Source: Enterosoma sp964427595 (GTDB taxonomy: Bacteria; Bacillota_I; Bacilli_A; RFN20; CAG-288). From it: DNA of 49,386 bases. This document shows positions 6,880 through 15,791 of this stretch, piece by piece (the stretch's first letter is position 1; every line of letters starts with the position of its first letter). A program made the translations under genes and the position numbers. The notes below the pieces were generated by a model. The model did no database searches, had not been told where the DNA came from, and saw nothing but the letters and a program-made list of their open reading frames with translations. Location of the stretch: assembly GCA_964427595.1 (NCBI GenBank), contig CAYRUQ010000008.1, forward strand, positions 1-49,386. Reading direction: 5' to 3'.

Positions 6880-8025
6880 ATGGAAACTAAACCAGTTATG
6901 CTCTCGGCGGATAGACCGACTGGGAAACTACATATCGGACATTATGTCGGATCACTGAGAAGGCGGGTGGAATTACAAAACACCGGTCATTTTTCTGAGT
7001 GCTATGTCATGATTGCTGACACGCAAGCTTTAACTGATAACTGGGAAAATCCACTGAAAATCAAAGACAATCTCATCGAAGTAGCTTTAGATTATCTTTC
7101 TTGTGGAATAGATCCTTCAAAGACGACCATCTTTGTTCAATCACAGATTCCAGAACTTTTTGAACTGACTTGTTATTTTCTTGATTTAGTCACTCTTTCT
7201 AGATTAGAGAGAAATCCGACTGTCAAGAGTGAACTGAAGATGAGAGAGTATCAAGAATCAATACCGGCTGGTTTTCTTGCTTATCCCGTTTCACAAGCTG
7301 CTGATATCGTAGCTTTTGATACTACTATCGTTCCAGTTGGAGAAGATCAAGCTCCGATGATTGAGCAGTGCCAAGAGATCGTTCATAAGTTCAATTCTCT
7401 TTATGGAGAGACTCTTGTTTATCCAAAGATTTTACTTCCTGAAAACGGAGTATGTCGTAGGCTTCCTGGCTTAGATGGAAAGGCTAAGATGAGCAAATCT
7501 TTAAACAACTGTATCTTCCTTTCTGATGATAGTAAGACCGTTGAGAAGAAAGTCATGACGATGTTTACTGATCCTACTCACTTGAGAGTTGAAGATAAAG
7601 GACATACTGAGAACAATCCTGTATTTCTCTATTTAGAAGCTTTTGTCACTGATGAACACTTTAAGAAGTACCTTCCTGAGTATCCTAATCTAGAGGCTTT
7701 AAAAGCAAAGTATGAAAATGGTGGATTGGGAGACGTCACTGTTAAAAGATTCCTCGCTTCTGTTTTAAATGATGTTCTTTCCCCTATTAGAGAAAACAGA
7801 AAGAAGTATGAACAAGACATACCAGCCGTTTATAAGATCTTAGAAGAGGGCTCTTTAAAGGCTAGAGAAAAAGCAGGTGAAACTTTAAAGAGAGTCAGAG
7901 CTTCCTTAAAACTCAATTATTTCGATGATAAGAAGTTCATTGAAAAACAGAATAAAGCTTTCAAAAAGAAATTAGCTGATGAAGAAAAACTGAAAGCTTA
8001 CTTAGAAAAACAAAAGAACAAATAA
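6880..8025 (+). CDS. trpS: Tryptophanyl-tRNA synthetase
   Basis: 381 residues. Class I synthetase signatures: HIGH (His18-Ile19-Gly20-His21, in TGKLHIGHYVGSL) and KMSKS (203-207). It charges tRNA-Trp with tryptophan using ATP. The protein is about 50 residues longer than compact bacterial TrpRS; the extra part is a Lys-rich helical C-terminus (about 330-381). AAGGA lies eight bases before the ATG. No T-box leader precedes it; it is transcribed behind galU. Confidence 0.93.
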   Translation: METKPVMLSADRPTGKLHIGHYVGSLRRRVELQNTGHFSECYVMIADTQALTDNWENPLKIKDNLIEVALDYLSCGIDPSKTTIFVQSQIPELFELTCYFLDLVTLSRLERNPTVKSELKMREYQESIPAGFLAYPVSQAADIVAFDTTIVPVGEDQAPMIEQCQEIVHKFNSLYGETLVYPKILLPENGVCRRLPGLDGKAKMSKSLNNCIFLSDDSKTVEKKVMTMFTDPTHLRVEDKGHTENNPVFLYLEAFVTDEHFKKYLPEYPNLEALKAKYENGGLGDVTVKRFLASVLNDVLSPIRENRKKYEQDIPAVYKILEEGSLKAREKAGETLKRVRASLKLNYFDDKKFIEKQNKAFKKKLADEEKLKAYLEKQKNK

Positions 8026-8028
8026 AAG

Positions 8029-8060
8029 ACAGAGACTGATAACGCCTCTGTTTTGTTTTA
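8029..8060 (+). terminator. Probable terminator of galU-trpS
   Basis: A 6-bp stem (8029-8034 with 8046-8051), then TTTTGTTTT. Weak stem but a good T-rich tail, placed just after the trpS stop. Confidence 0.5.
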
Positions 8061-8098
8061 TATCAAATTAAATAAGTTGTTTCTTTGAGCTTTACTTA

Positions 8099-9022
8099 TT
8101 AATTTGAAGAATCTGCATTCTTCAGTTTTCGTATATCAGCACTTGCTTTTATTTGCATATACAAAGCGATAATCGCAGTGATAGCGATGACGACAAAACC
8201 AGAGATACTAGACATTCTGATGGTGAATTCATCAGAGACTCCTAAGAAGAGTTCTAACATTGATACTTCTAATGATAAGAGCGAGAATAGAGCATCACAT
8301 AGGTTGATGTTTCTAAAAGCTCTCATGATACGATCGGAAGATTTGATTGCTCTTATGACATTGACGATAGCGGCGATTATTTTATAGAAGGTATAAATTG
8401 CGATGATGATGACATTAGAAAGAGTGTAAACACCAGGTTTTCCGCCTCTGATTAAAACGGTGATTAACGGAATCAAAGCGAGTTCTAAAAGCAATAAGAC
8501 AAAACCACAGTTTCTATAAATTTTCAGTTTCTTGATATTGGTCTTAGTTTCATTATTTGCATTTTTAAAACTGGTTGAGATTTCTCCATAAATAAGAATC
8601 AGTCTCAAGACTGATAAGATTAAGTAGTAACCTGTTGCTAAACCATGCCATAAAGAGAGATTAATCAAACTTAGCACCATGTTGTAAAAGACGAAGGCGA
8701 TATTGATGAAGAAAGAGACGAAGGTCTTTAAAACAAAATTGAAACTAAAACTTTCAATCATGTTTCGGGTGAATTTGAATTTCATCATCCATTGGTAGAT
8801 GGCATTTTTGATTTTTTGATAGCTTCTCACAACTCCATATACACTATAGAAAAATAAAAGTGTTGCTATGCTAAAGAAGGTGAGATAAACAGCCATATGA
8901 AAACCCCAAAGATATGTGATAGTAGCTGTTGAAAAGCAGATAAGAGTAAAAAAAATAGTTAAAATTGTCACAGGGATGCTAGGATGGATGATTTTATAAA
9001 ATAATTTTTGCTCTGGTTTCAT
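8099..9022 (-). CDS. Unknown polytopic membrane protein
   Basis: 307 residues with about eight hydrophobic helices (for example 14-36, 42-68, 104-128, 132-152, 172-190, 200-222, 243-262 and 270-292) and no enzymatic motif. It is a single gene, convergent with trpS and divergent from the LytTR two-component pair, so it shares a 181-base regulatory region with that pair. It might belong to the same response, but no sequence feature shows its role. Confidence 0.75.
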   Translation of the reverse strand: MKPEQKLFYKIIHPSIPVTILTIFFTLICFSTATITYLWGFHMAVYLTFFSIATLLFFYSVYGVVRSYQKIKNAIYQWMMKFKFTRNMIESFSFNFVLKTFVSFFINIAFVFYNMVLSLINLSLWHGLATGYYLILSVLRLILIYGEISTSFKNANNETKTNIKKLKIYRNCGFVLLLLELALIPLITVLIRGGKPGVYTLSNVIIIAIYTFYKIIAAIVNVIRAIKSSDRIMRAFRNINLCDALFSLLSLEVSMLELFLGVSDEFTIRMSSISGFVVIAITAIIALYMQIKASADIRKLKNADSSN

Positions 9023-9092
9023 AGATACGACCGCAATTCATTTTTTCACTTTATAAATGATTGTCAATAGTCAAATTTACGAGACTTAAATA

Positions 9093-9163
9093 AACCGGTT
9101 GACAAATAAAGTGCAAAGTGAAAAAGTAGAAATAAGCACTTTTAAAATCGTTGAACCGGCTTT
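9093..9163. promoter_or_regulatory. Nested inverted repeats upstream of the LytTR regulator
   Basis: Outer arms of about 9 bp (TAAACCGGTT near 9091-9100 and AACCGGCTTTA near 9153-9163, one bulge) enclose inner 7-bp arms (AAAGTGC/GCACTTT near 9108-9114 and 9136-9142). The right outer arm overlaps the -35 box. It may be a LytTR-type binding region or a cruciform-forming operator. Confidence 0.45.
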
Positions 9164-9179
9164 ATTTTTGGTGTATAGA
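9151..9179 (+). promoter_or_regulatory. Promoter of the two-component pair (TTGAAC-17-TATAGA)
   Basis: TTGAAC 9151-9156 and TATAGA 9174-9179, 17 bases apart; +1 about 9186. AAAAAGG near 9184-9190 may serve as a weak ribosome site before ATG 9204. Confidence 0.65.
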
Positions 9180-9203
9180 TAACAAAAAGGCGATCATACA
9201 GAA

Positions 9204-9917
9204 ATGACCACATTTAGAACGGCAGTTGTTGAAGATGAAGAGTCGGATTATAAAAATTTGCTCTCCGTTTTAGAGAGATATCAGAAAGAGACAAATGTTT
9301 CATTTCAAATCGAACATTTTTCTTGTGGCCAGAAATTCATCGATGATAGAACCTCTTTTGATATCGTCTTTCTTGATATCGATTTAAAAGATAAAAATGG
9401 TATTGATGTTGCAAGGGAGCTAAGAAAAAGAGACAAAAGAGCTCTTATTATTTTCGTGACCAATCTAGCTCAATTTGCAATCAATGGTTATGAAGTTGAC
9501 GCTTTGGATTTTGTCGTCAAACCAGTCAAATACTATGATTTCTTCTTCAAGATTCAAAAAGCTGTCGACAGAGCTAAATACAATTACACGAAACCGATAG
9601 TCATCAACTCAAACAAAACGATCATCACATTAAATCAAGAAGATATCACTTATGTAGAGGTGAGGCACCACTCGATCATCGTTCATACACTAGAAGAAAA
9701 CATCAATGTTTATGGAACCTTAAAAGATTTTGAAGAAAAGCTCTCTAACACGATGTTTTGTAGGTGTAATAGCTGTTATTTAGTCAATCTTTCTCATGTC
9801 ACTTCGGTGAGTGGATATACGATAAAAATTAAAGATGAAGAACTTCTCATCTCTCATCCAAAGAAAAAAGATTTTATGAAAGCCTTAAATAATTTCATCA
9901 ACGGGGCCAGTTTATGA
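9204..9917 (+). CDS. LytTR-family response regulator (AgrA-like)
   Basis: 237 residues. Receiver about 1-120: Asp11 in VVEDEESD, phospho-acceptor Asp58 in VFLDIDL, Thr86 and Lys106. C-terminal LytTR DNA-binding domain about 135-235 with the typical ITYVEVRHHSIIVHT and FCRCNSCYLVNLSHV stretches. Expected to bind direct repeats upstream of targets after phosphorylation by the kinase whose ATG overlaps its stop by four bases. Likely targets are its own promoter and the adjacent beta-glucosidase promoter, which share TTGAACCG. Confidence 0.92.
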   Translation: MTTFRTAVVEDEESDYKNLLSVLERYQKETNVSFQIEHFSCGQKFIDDRTSFDIVFLDIDLKDKNGIDVARELRKRDKRALIIFVTNLAQFAINGYEVDALDFVVKPVKYYDFFFKIQKAVDRAKYNYTKPIVINSNKTIITLNQEDITYVEVRHHSIIVHTLEENINVYGTLKDFEEKLSNTMFCRCNSCYLVNLSHVTSVSGYTIKIKDEELLISHPKKKDFMKALNNFINGASL

Positions 9918-11263
9918 TCGGCCTTGATGAATATAAGTTTCTCTTCACTGGAGAGTTGATAATAGCCATCTCTCTATTTTCTTTTAATTTACAGAGAAGA
10001 CCGAAAGCTTATCTTCGTATACCGATAGTCATCCTTTGTTTGTTTCTCATCGCCTTTGCGATTCCAATCGGAGACTATTCATATAACTGGTGGTATACGA
10101 CCTTCGTTTTTGTATTTATTTATGTCTGCTCTTTACTAGGCTTTTATATCATCTTTGATCAGAGCATCAGCGGTGCTTTATTTATAACGTTAGCGGGTTA
10201 TGCAACTCAGCACATCGCCTATGAGTGTTATAACTTCTTTACCAATTTATTTTATTTGGGTGGAGCTGATTCTTTGATCGGATATGGGACCGGTAGTGGA
10301 ACTTTCTCATATGTCACATTTTTAGTTTATCTTTTCTCTTATCTGGATGTTTATTGGCTATGTCTGTTTCTCTTTGGAATGAAAATCGAAAACCACGGAT
10401 ATGTAAAAGTTAAATATCCTAATGTCTTAGTCATTCTATTTGCGGTCTTGCTTGTTGATATCATCATCAATGCTGTCGTCACTTTCTATAGCTATACCAG
10501 TTATAGTCGTTTCTACATGCTCATCATGGAAACTTATAACATCCTCTGCTCTTTAAGTATCTTGATCATCATGTTTGGATTTCTTCATGAAAACAGACTT
10601 CAATCAGAACTGATTCAGTATCAGGATTTATTAAAGAAACAAGCTAGTCAATATGAGATAAGCAAACAGAATATCGAGCTTTTAAATATCAAATGTCATG
10701 ATCTTAAACATCAAATTAGACAGTTAGCATCTGATAAAACGAATCTAGACAAAAATGAATTAGAAGAGATCTCAAAAGTCATCTCTGTTTATGATGCTAG
10801 TTTAAAGACGAACAGTGAAGCTTTAAACATCGTTTTGATGGAGAAACAGATGGTCTGTCAGAAGAATAATATCAAGCTTTCAGCCATCGCTGATGGAAGC
10901 GCTCTTGTATTCATGGCTGACAATGAGATTTACTCGCTTTTAGGAAACGCACTCGATAATGCGATCGAGGCATCTTTAAAAGTTGAAGAAGAAAAGAGAT
11001 TCATCTCTTTAGTTATCAAAAAGAATGGAGAGTTCGCCTCTATAGTGATTAAAAATTACTATGATGGAATCGTCAGAAAACGCAAAAATGAGCTAATTTC
11101 TACTAAAACAGACGATAAAAATCACGGAATCGGAACTAAAAGTATCATTTATATAGTCAGCAAATACGATGGCGATGTCTCTTTTAACCCGGGTTCTGAT
11201 CAAGTCTTCACCACCGATATATTGATGCCGATACCACAAGAGAATAGTCTAAATTTAGGCTGA
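9914..11263 (+). CDS. GHKL-type sensor histidine kinase (AgrC-like)
   Basis: 449 residues. Six to seven membrane helices between 10 and 225 form a polytopic sensor without an extracellular domain, as in AgrC-type kinases. A coiled helix carries the phospho-acceptor motif KCHDLKHQIRQL (His262), and the GHKL ATPase region has an N box near NALDNAIEAS and a closing GIGTKSI motif. It would phosphorylate the preceding LytTR regulator, with which it overlaps by four bases. No agrB, agrD or peptide-exporter gene is next to it, so the signal is unknown. Confidence 0.92.
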   Translation: MIGLDEYKFLFTGELIIAISLFSFNLQRRPKAYLRIPIVILCLFLIAFAIPIGDYSYNWWYTTFVFVFIYVCSLLGFYIIFDQSISGALFITLAGYATQHIAYECYNFFTNLFYLGGADSLIGYGTGSGTFSYVTFLVYLFSYLDVYWLCLFLFGMKIENHGYVKVKYPNVLVILFAVLLVDIIINAVVTFYSYTSYSRFYMLIMETYNILCSLSILIIMFGFLHENRLQSELIQYQDLLKKQASQYEISKQNIELLNIKCHDLKHQIRQLASDKTNLDKNELEEISKVISVYDASLKTNSEALNIVLMEKQMVCQKNNIKLSAIADGSALVFMADNEIYSLLGNALDNAIEASLKVEEEKRFISLVIKKNGEFASIVIKNYYDGIVRKRKNELISTKTDDKNHGIGTKSIIYIVSKYDGDVSFNPGSDQVFTTDILMPIPQENSLNLG

Positions 11264-11289
11264 ACAAATCAAATATTAGGCTTCTTTTA

Positions 11290-11318
11290 TTGAACCGCTT
11301 TCATAAGGTTTTTATATT
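11290..11318 (+). promoter_or_regulatory. Promoter of the beta-glucosidase (TTGAAC-17-TATATT) with imperfect cre
   Basis: TTGAAC 11290-11295 and TATATT 11313-11318 are 17 bases apart; +1 about 11325. TTGAACCGCTTTCA (11290-11303) matches cre at 12 of 14 positions, and TTGAACCG also occurs at the -35 of the two-component promoter (9151). Confidence 0.65.
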
Positions 11319-11360
11319 GTGCTAAACCGCATAAAGAAGTGGTTTGAAAGGAGTACTAAG

Positions 11361-14342
11361 ATGAAAAAAAGGTATCTAGCTATCCACATCGCAGGTATCG
11401 CCGTCCTCGCCGCTACTTTAGTCACTCTTAATGTTGTCACTCTCAATTACAGGGATCTGATCACTCGTTTCTTCGACCAAGAAAGTTATCGTGTCGAAAG
11501 CAACACCGATAGTGACGCAGATACTGAGTATTACAAGAACGATTTTGACAGCGAAGAGGAATTAAATGAGCACAATGGTGAAGTCGCCAAGCGTATCGCT
11601 GCCGAAGGCGCAGTCCTGCTCAAAAACGAGAATGAAGCTCTCCCGCTTGATTCTTCTTCCGCTATCTCACTCTTCTCTGTTTCTTCAGTCGATTTAGTTC
11701 TTGGTGGAACCGGTTCTGGTTCTGTTGACACCTCTACCGCTTTAACTTTCAAAGAAGCTTTAGAAGAAGTCGGATTCAGCGTCAACAGCACTTTATGGGA
11801 TTTCTATCAAGATAAACATGATGCTGGTTATGACAGATCATCTCCGACCTGGATGGGTGGCGCTTTCGATATCAACGAAGTGCCTTGGGATGATGTCGTC
11901 TCTAGCTGTGAGTCTTCTTTCTCAACTTATGATGATGCCGCTATCGTCGTCTTATCAAGAAGTGGTGGTGAAGGAAGTGACCTCACCGCTTATAACTATA
12001 CCGAGACTGTCGATGTTGAAGGAAACGATGGTACTTATCTTGAGCTCTCTCAAGAAGAGAAAGACATGCTCGAGGGTGTCAATGATAGATTTGACAATGT
12101 CATCGTCTTCATCAACGCCAACAACACTATGGAGCTTGGTGATCTTGAAGATTATGAGAACATCAACGCTGTCTTATGGTGTGGTGGTTTAGGACAGACT
12201 GGTGTCTCAGCTATCGCTGATATCTTAAACGGAACGACCACTCCTTCCGGTAAGTTAGTCGACACCTATGTTTATGACAACAATTCTGCTCCGGCGGCTG
12301 TTAATGCTGGTGCTAACTTCTGGATCTCTAACTATCCTTCTAGCGCTTCTTATAACGATGAAGCTGACCAATACATCGTTTATCAAGAAGGTATCTATGT
12401 CGGTTATCGTTATTATGAGACCAGATACGAAGACTCTGTCTTAGGCAGAACCAATGTTGGTGATTATGATTATGAAGATACAGTCCTTTATCCTTTCGGT
12501 TATGGCTTATCTTACACTGAATTCACCTGGTCTGATTTCAAAGTTGAAGAAGAAGATGACACCTTCAATGTCTCAGTGACAGTCACTAACACTGGAGATA
12601 CTTACTCTGGTAAAGATGTCGTTCAAATCTATCTCCAATCTCCTTATACCGATTATGACATCACCAACAAGGTTGAGAAATCTTCTGCTGAATTAGTCGG
12701 CTTTGCTAAGACTAATGAACTTGAACCTGGTCAATCTCAAACCGTCACCATCTCTGTTGATAAAGAAGACTTCGCTTCATACGACTACACCAACGCTAAA
12801 ACTTATATCTTAGATGAGGGCGATTATCTTTTAACTGCAGCTACCGATGTTCACGAAGCTGTCAACAACTTCTTAGCTGAGAAAGATTACACTGAAGCTG
12901 ATGGTATGACTTCCGCTGGTGATGACTCCTTTGTCTACACCTGGACTAATGATAAATTTGATGACACCACTTATTCCACCGATAGCACCACTGGTACCGA
13001 GATCTCTAACCTCTTCGACTTCGCCTCTCTTGATTACTATGATGAGTATTCTGATTTCGAATACCTCTCTAGAAGCGACTGGACTGGCACTTATCCGGAA
13101 GCTTTCTGTGATACCACTGATGCGACAACTGGTGAGCACTACATCGAGTTCCCTGATGAACTCATCGATGATTTAGCTCCTGTCTATGTTGAAGATACCG
13201 AAAGTTATGAGATGCCTACTACCGGTGAAGATTCTGAGTTCAACTTAGCTTCCTTAATCGGTTATGACTACGACGATGATGCTTGGGAATCTCTCCTTGA
13301 TTCTCTCACTGTCGATGAATATGCGACCATCGTCAGAATGGGTGGTTATGGAACTCCTAACATCACCTCTATCAATAAACCTGCCACTACTGAAAAAGAT
13401 GGCCCTGCTGGTATCTCCGCTACCTTAATCGGCGGTAGCCAAGGTATGGCTTATCCTGTCGAAGTCGTCATGGCTTCTACTTGGAACACTGACTTAGCTG
13501 AAGAATATGGTGTCGCTGTCGGTAACGATGCTATGTATGCCAATGTTCAAGGCTGGTATGCTCCGGCTATGAACACTCATAGAACTGCTTATTCTGGGCG
13601 TAACTTCGAATACTATTCTGAAGATGGCTTCATCGCTGGTAAGATGGGGGCCGCTACTGTCAGAGGTGCTAACTCCAAAGGTTTATACACCTTCATCAAA
13701 CACTTCGCTTTCAACGACACCGAAGGTGTCATCGATGCCGATCACAATATCTCTGGTTCTAAGGATGGTATCGCTACCTTCCTTAATGAACAAGCTGCTC
13801 GTGAAATCTATCTCAAGTCCTTCGAAATCACTGTTAAAGAAGGTAACGCCCACGCTGTTATGAACGCCTTCAATCGTGTTGGAACCAAGTGGTGTGGTGC
13901 TTCCTCTGAGCTCTTAACTGATCTCTTAAGAGAAGAATGGGGCTTTGTCGGTATGATCGAGACTGATAACGCTGGTCTTGAAGATTACATGGATATCAAA
14001 GCTGGTTTACAAGCTGGTACTGATATGTGGATGAATAGCTCCTATTCCGCTTTCGATCTCTCTAGCTATTATGATGATGCTCAGATGGTCACTTATATGA
14101 GAAACGCTGCTCATAATGTTCTCTATGTCGTCTGCAATTCCGTCGCTATGAATGGTATCGCAAGTGATTCTATCATCATCCCCATCATCCCTATTTGGAT
14201 CAGATGGCTTATCGTCCTTGATGTCTTCGTCGGCTTAGGACTTGTTACCTGGTCTGGATTGTTAGTCTATACTCAAGTTTTCAAGAATCGTAAAAAGAAA
14301 GAGACAGAAGAAACTGCAGAACCTGCTGCCACAGAAGCTTAA
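11361..14342 (+). CDS. Membrane-anchored, circularly permuted family 3 beta-glucosidase
   Basis: 993 residues from the ATG at 11361, chosen because GAAAGGAG lies nine bases upstream; the longer frame from a GTG at 11319 has no ribosome site. Domain order is the reverse of classical GH3: the alpha/beta sandwich comes first (AAEGAVLLKNENEALPL), then a fibronectin-III-like domain (about 385-480), then the TIM barrel (about 640-940). The barrel carries the putative nucleophile Asp869 in GMIETDNAG, where most GH3 enzymes have SDW. This inverted order is known from some ruminal beta-glucosidases. There is one N-terminal helix (about 5-27) and one C-terminal helix (about 945-970) with a charged cytoplasmic tail, so both ends are in the membrane and the enzyme works outside. 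The protein is strongly acidic. Confidence 0.88.
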   Translation: MKKRYLAIHIAGIAVLAATLVTLNVVTLNYRDLITRFFDQESYRVESNTDSDADTEYYKNDFDSEEELNEHNGEVAKRIAAEGAVLLKNENEALPLDSSSAISLFSVSSVDLVLGGTGSGSVDTSTALTFKEALEEVGFSVNSTLWDFYQDKHDAGYDRSSPTWMGGAFDINEVPWDDVVSSCESSFSTYDDAAIVVLSRSGGEGSDLTAYNYTETVDVEGNDGTYLELSQEEKDMLEGVNDRFDNVIVFINANNTMELGDLEDYENINAVLWCGGLGQTGVSAIADILNGTTTPSGKLVDTYVYDNNSAPAAVNAGANFWISNYPSSASYNDEADQYIVYQEGIYVGYRYYETRYEDSVLGRTNVGDYDYEDTVLYPFGYGLSYTEFTWSDFKVEEEDDTFNVSVTVTNTGDTYSGKDVVQIYLQSPYTDYDITNKVEKSSAELVGFAKTNELEPGQSQTVTISVDKEDFASYDYTNAKTYILDEGDYLLTAATDVHEAVNNFLAEKDYTEADGMTSAGDDSFVYTWTNDKFDDTTYSTDSTTGTEISNLFDFASLDYYDEYSDFEYLSRSDWTGTYPEAFCDTTDATTGEHYIEFPDELIDDLAPVYVEDTESYEMPTTGEDSEFNLASLIGYDYDDDAWESLLDSLTVDEYATIVRMGGYGTPNITSINKPATTEKDGPAGISATLIGGSQGMAYPVEVVMASTWNTDLAEEYGVAVGNDAMYANVQGWYAPAMNTHRTAYSGRNFEYYSEDGFIAGKMGAATVRGANSKGLYTFIKHFAFNDTEGVIDADHNISGSKDGIATFLNEQAAREIYLKSFEITVKEGNAHAVMNAFNRVGTKWCGASSELLTDLLREEWGFVGMIETDNAGLEDYMDIKAGLQAGTDMWMNSSYSAFDLSSYYDDAQMVTYMRNAAHNVLYVVCNSVAMNGIASDSIIIPIIPIWIRWLIVLDVFVGLGLVTWSGLLVYTQVFKNRKKKETEETAEPAATEA

Positions 14343-14365
14343 TCTGACTTTTACACCTTGAATAT

Positions 14366-14393
14366 CTGCCTGGAGAAATCCAGGCAGTTTTTA
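14366..14393 (+). terminator. Terminator of the beta-glucosidase gene
   Basis: Perfect 9-bp stem (14366-14374 with 14379-14387), GAAA tetraloop, then TTTTTA. Confidence 0.92.
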
Positions 14394-14463
14394 TTAGTTA
14401 AAAAACGAAAACAAACCCACATACGAAAAATTAAGTTGTCTATTTAAATCGACTGTTTCTTCT

Positions 14464-14491
14464 AAAAAGAGCTGTCCACTCAAGACAGCTC
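14464..14491 (-). terminator. Terminator of nrdI
   Basis: On the minus strand an 8-bp stem (14469-14476 with 14484-14491) is followed by TTTTTAGA. It lies 28 bases after the nrdI stop. Confidence 0.85.
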
Positions 14492-14519
14492 GGTATTTTC
14501 TATTAATTAACGTTTAAGA

Positions 14520-14870
14520 TTAAGCGATTAAAGCTTTGATTTTGGCGACATCTACATCAGTGCCATCATTTTCAACTTTGTAGAGAAAAGGAACATCGTA
14601 CTCATGGCTGATTTTGTCACCTGATTGGCAAAAGGCTTCACCATAGCTAGTATCACCGGAAGCGATGACACCTTTAAGATTAGCGTGGTTGTTCTCTAAG
14701 AAAGTTGAGACTTCGACCGGCACATCTCCATATCCATCAGTGTAGGTGATGAGGATGAAATCCTCACTGACACTCTCACTACCATCAGTGATTCTAAGAG
14801 CGTCAGTAAGACCGAGTTTACCGACTAAAGATTCGACATTACCGGTTCTAGAAGCGTAGACAATTTTCAT
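14520..14870 (-). CDS. nrdI: NrdI-like flavodoxin (ribonucleotide reductase activation)
   Basis: 116 residues. Flavin-binding SRTGN loop near the N-terminus, then LITYTDGYGDVPVEVSTFLE, GVIASGDTSYGEAFCQSGDKIS and VPFLYKVE, all in NrdI order. NrdI passes oxidant to NrdF to build the dimanganese-tyrosyl cofactor of class Ib ribonucleotide reductase. The gene stands alone; nrdE and nrdF are not in the window, although in most genomes they are adjacent. AGGAGG lies just upstream of the ATG. Confidence 0.88.
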   Translation of the reverse strand: MKIVYASRTGNVESLVGKLGLTDALRITDGSESVSEDFILITYTDGYGDVPVEVSTFLENNHANLKGVIASGDTSYGEAFCQSGDKISHEYDVPFLYKVENDGTDVDVAKIKALIA

Positions 14871-14960
14871 TATTAATCCTCCTGTTAACTTTAGCTAACT
14901 ACTATAAAAATAACACATTGAACTTCAATGTCAATCGATATGCTTTTATAAGTAAAAGAT

Positions 14961-14995
14961 AAAAAAGAGCCTCCTTTTTAAGCAAGGAGACTCTT
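14961..14995 (-). terminator. Terminator of gapA-pgk-tpiA
   Basis: Minus-strand stem of 5+6 bp with one mismatch (14965-14976 paired with 14984-14995), then six T. It starts five bases after the tpiA stop. Confidence 0.85.
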
Positions 14996-14999
14996 AAGT

Positions 15000-15761
15000 T
15001 TAGATATTTTCTAACAATGCTTTGAAGGATTCTTCTTTCAAGCTAGCTCCACCGACAAGAGCACCATCGATGTTCTTGCAAGCGAGATATTCATGGATGT
15101 TTTCAGGCTTGACAGAACCACCATAGAGAATCGGAATCTTTAATGAAGCGATTTTTCCGTAGAGGTCACAGATGAGAGATCTGATATAGGTGTTGACATC
15201 ATCAGCGATACTAACCGAAGCGTTTTTACCAGTTCCGATTGACCAGACGGGTTCATAAGCGATGATGATGTTAGGAATCTGTTCTCTAGAGACATTCATA
15301 AGACCGGTAGTGATCTGTTCTTTGATGACATCTTTAGTGAGACCTTTATCGTATTCACTAGCACTTTCACCAACACAATAGATGACATGGAAATTGTGTT
15401 CGAGAAGCTTTTTGATCTTGCGATTACAGACGAAGGAAGAATCACCATCATAGATTCTTCTTTCAGAATGACCGACTAAAGACCAACCGATATTGATGTC
15501 TTCAAGCATGTTTACGGAGATTGAAGAAGTGTAAGCTCCGTTTTCTTCGTAGTGGGCGTCCTGGCTACAGACGATAAGACCGTGAGCGTGTTTCTTCGCT
15601 GTTTGTAAAGAGATGAAACTAGGGCAGATACCGATGGTGATCTTCTTAGAACGGGCGAGTTTAACAAGTCCATCAGTTTTGACTTTATTACAGAAAGCGA
15701 CCGTATCACGAGTCGTGTGGTTCATCTTCCAGTTGCCGATCAGCAATTTTTTACGAGACAT
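15000..15761 (-). CDS. tpiA: Triose-phosphate isomerase
   Basis: 253 residues from the ATG at 15761, chosen because AGGTG lies six bases before it; a GTG nine bases further upstream is part of that ribosome site. Catalytic features: Lys in LLIGNWKMN, His in VGHSERR, Glu in AYEPVWSIGTGK, and the phosphate loop YGGSVKPEN. It interconverts dihydroxyacetone phosphate and glyceraldehyde-3-phosphate in glycolysis. Third gene of gapA-pgk-tpiA, 30 bases behind pgk. Confidence 0.96.
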   Translation of the reverse strand: MSRKKLLIGNWKMNHTTRDTVAFCNKVKTDGLVKLARSKKITIGICPSFISLQTAKKHAHGLIVCSQDAHYEENGAYTSSISVNMLEDINIGWSLVGHSERRIYDGDSSFVCNRKIKKLLEHNFHVIYCVGESASEYDKGLTKDVIKEQITTGLMNVSREQIPNIIIAYEPVWSIGTGKNASVSIADDVNTYIRSLICDLYGKIASLKIPILYGGSVKPENIHEYLACKNIDGALVGGASLKEESFKALLENI

Positions 15762-15791
15762 AGTTGTCACCTATCCGACAAGAGTCGGTGT

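Noticed and set aside
11818..12192. 124-residue frame inside the beta-glucosidase
   Set aside because: Second frame of the same strand, Ser/Leu/Met-rich as expected from a shifted reading; no ribosome site.
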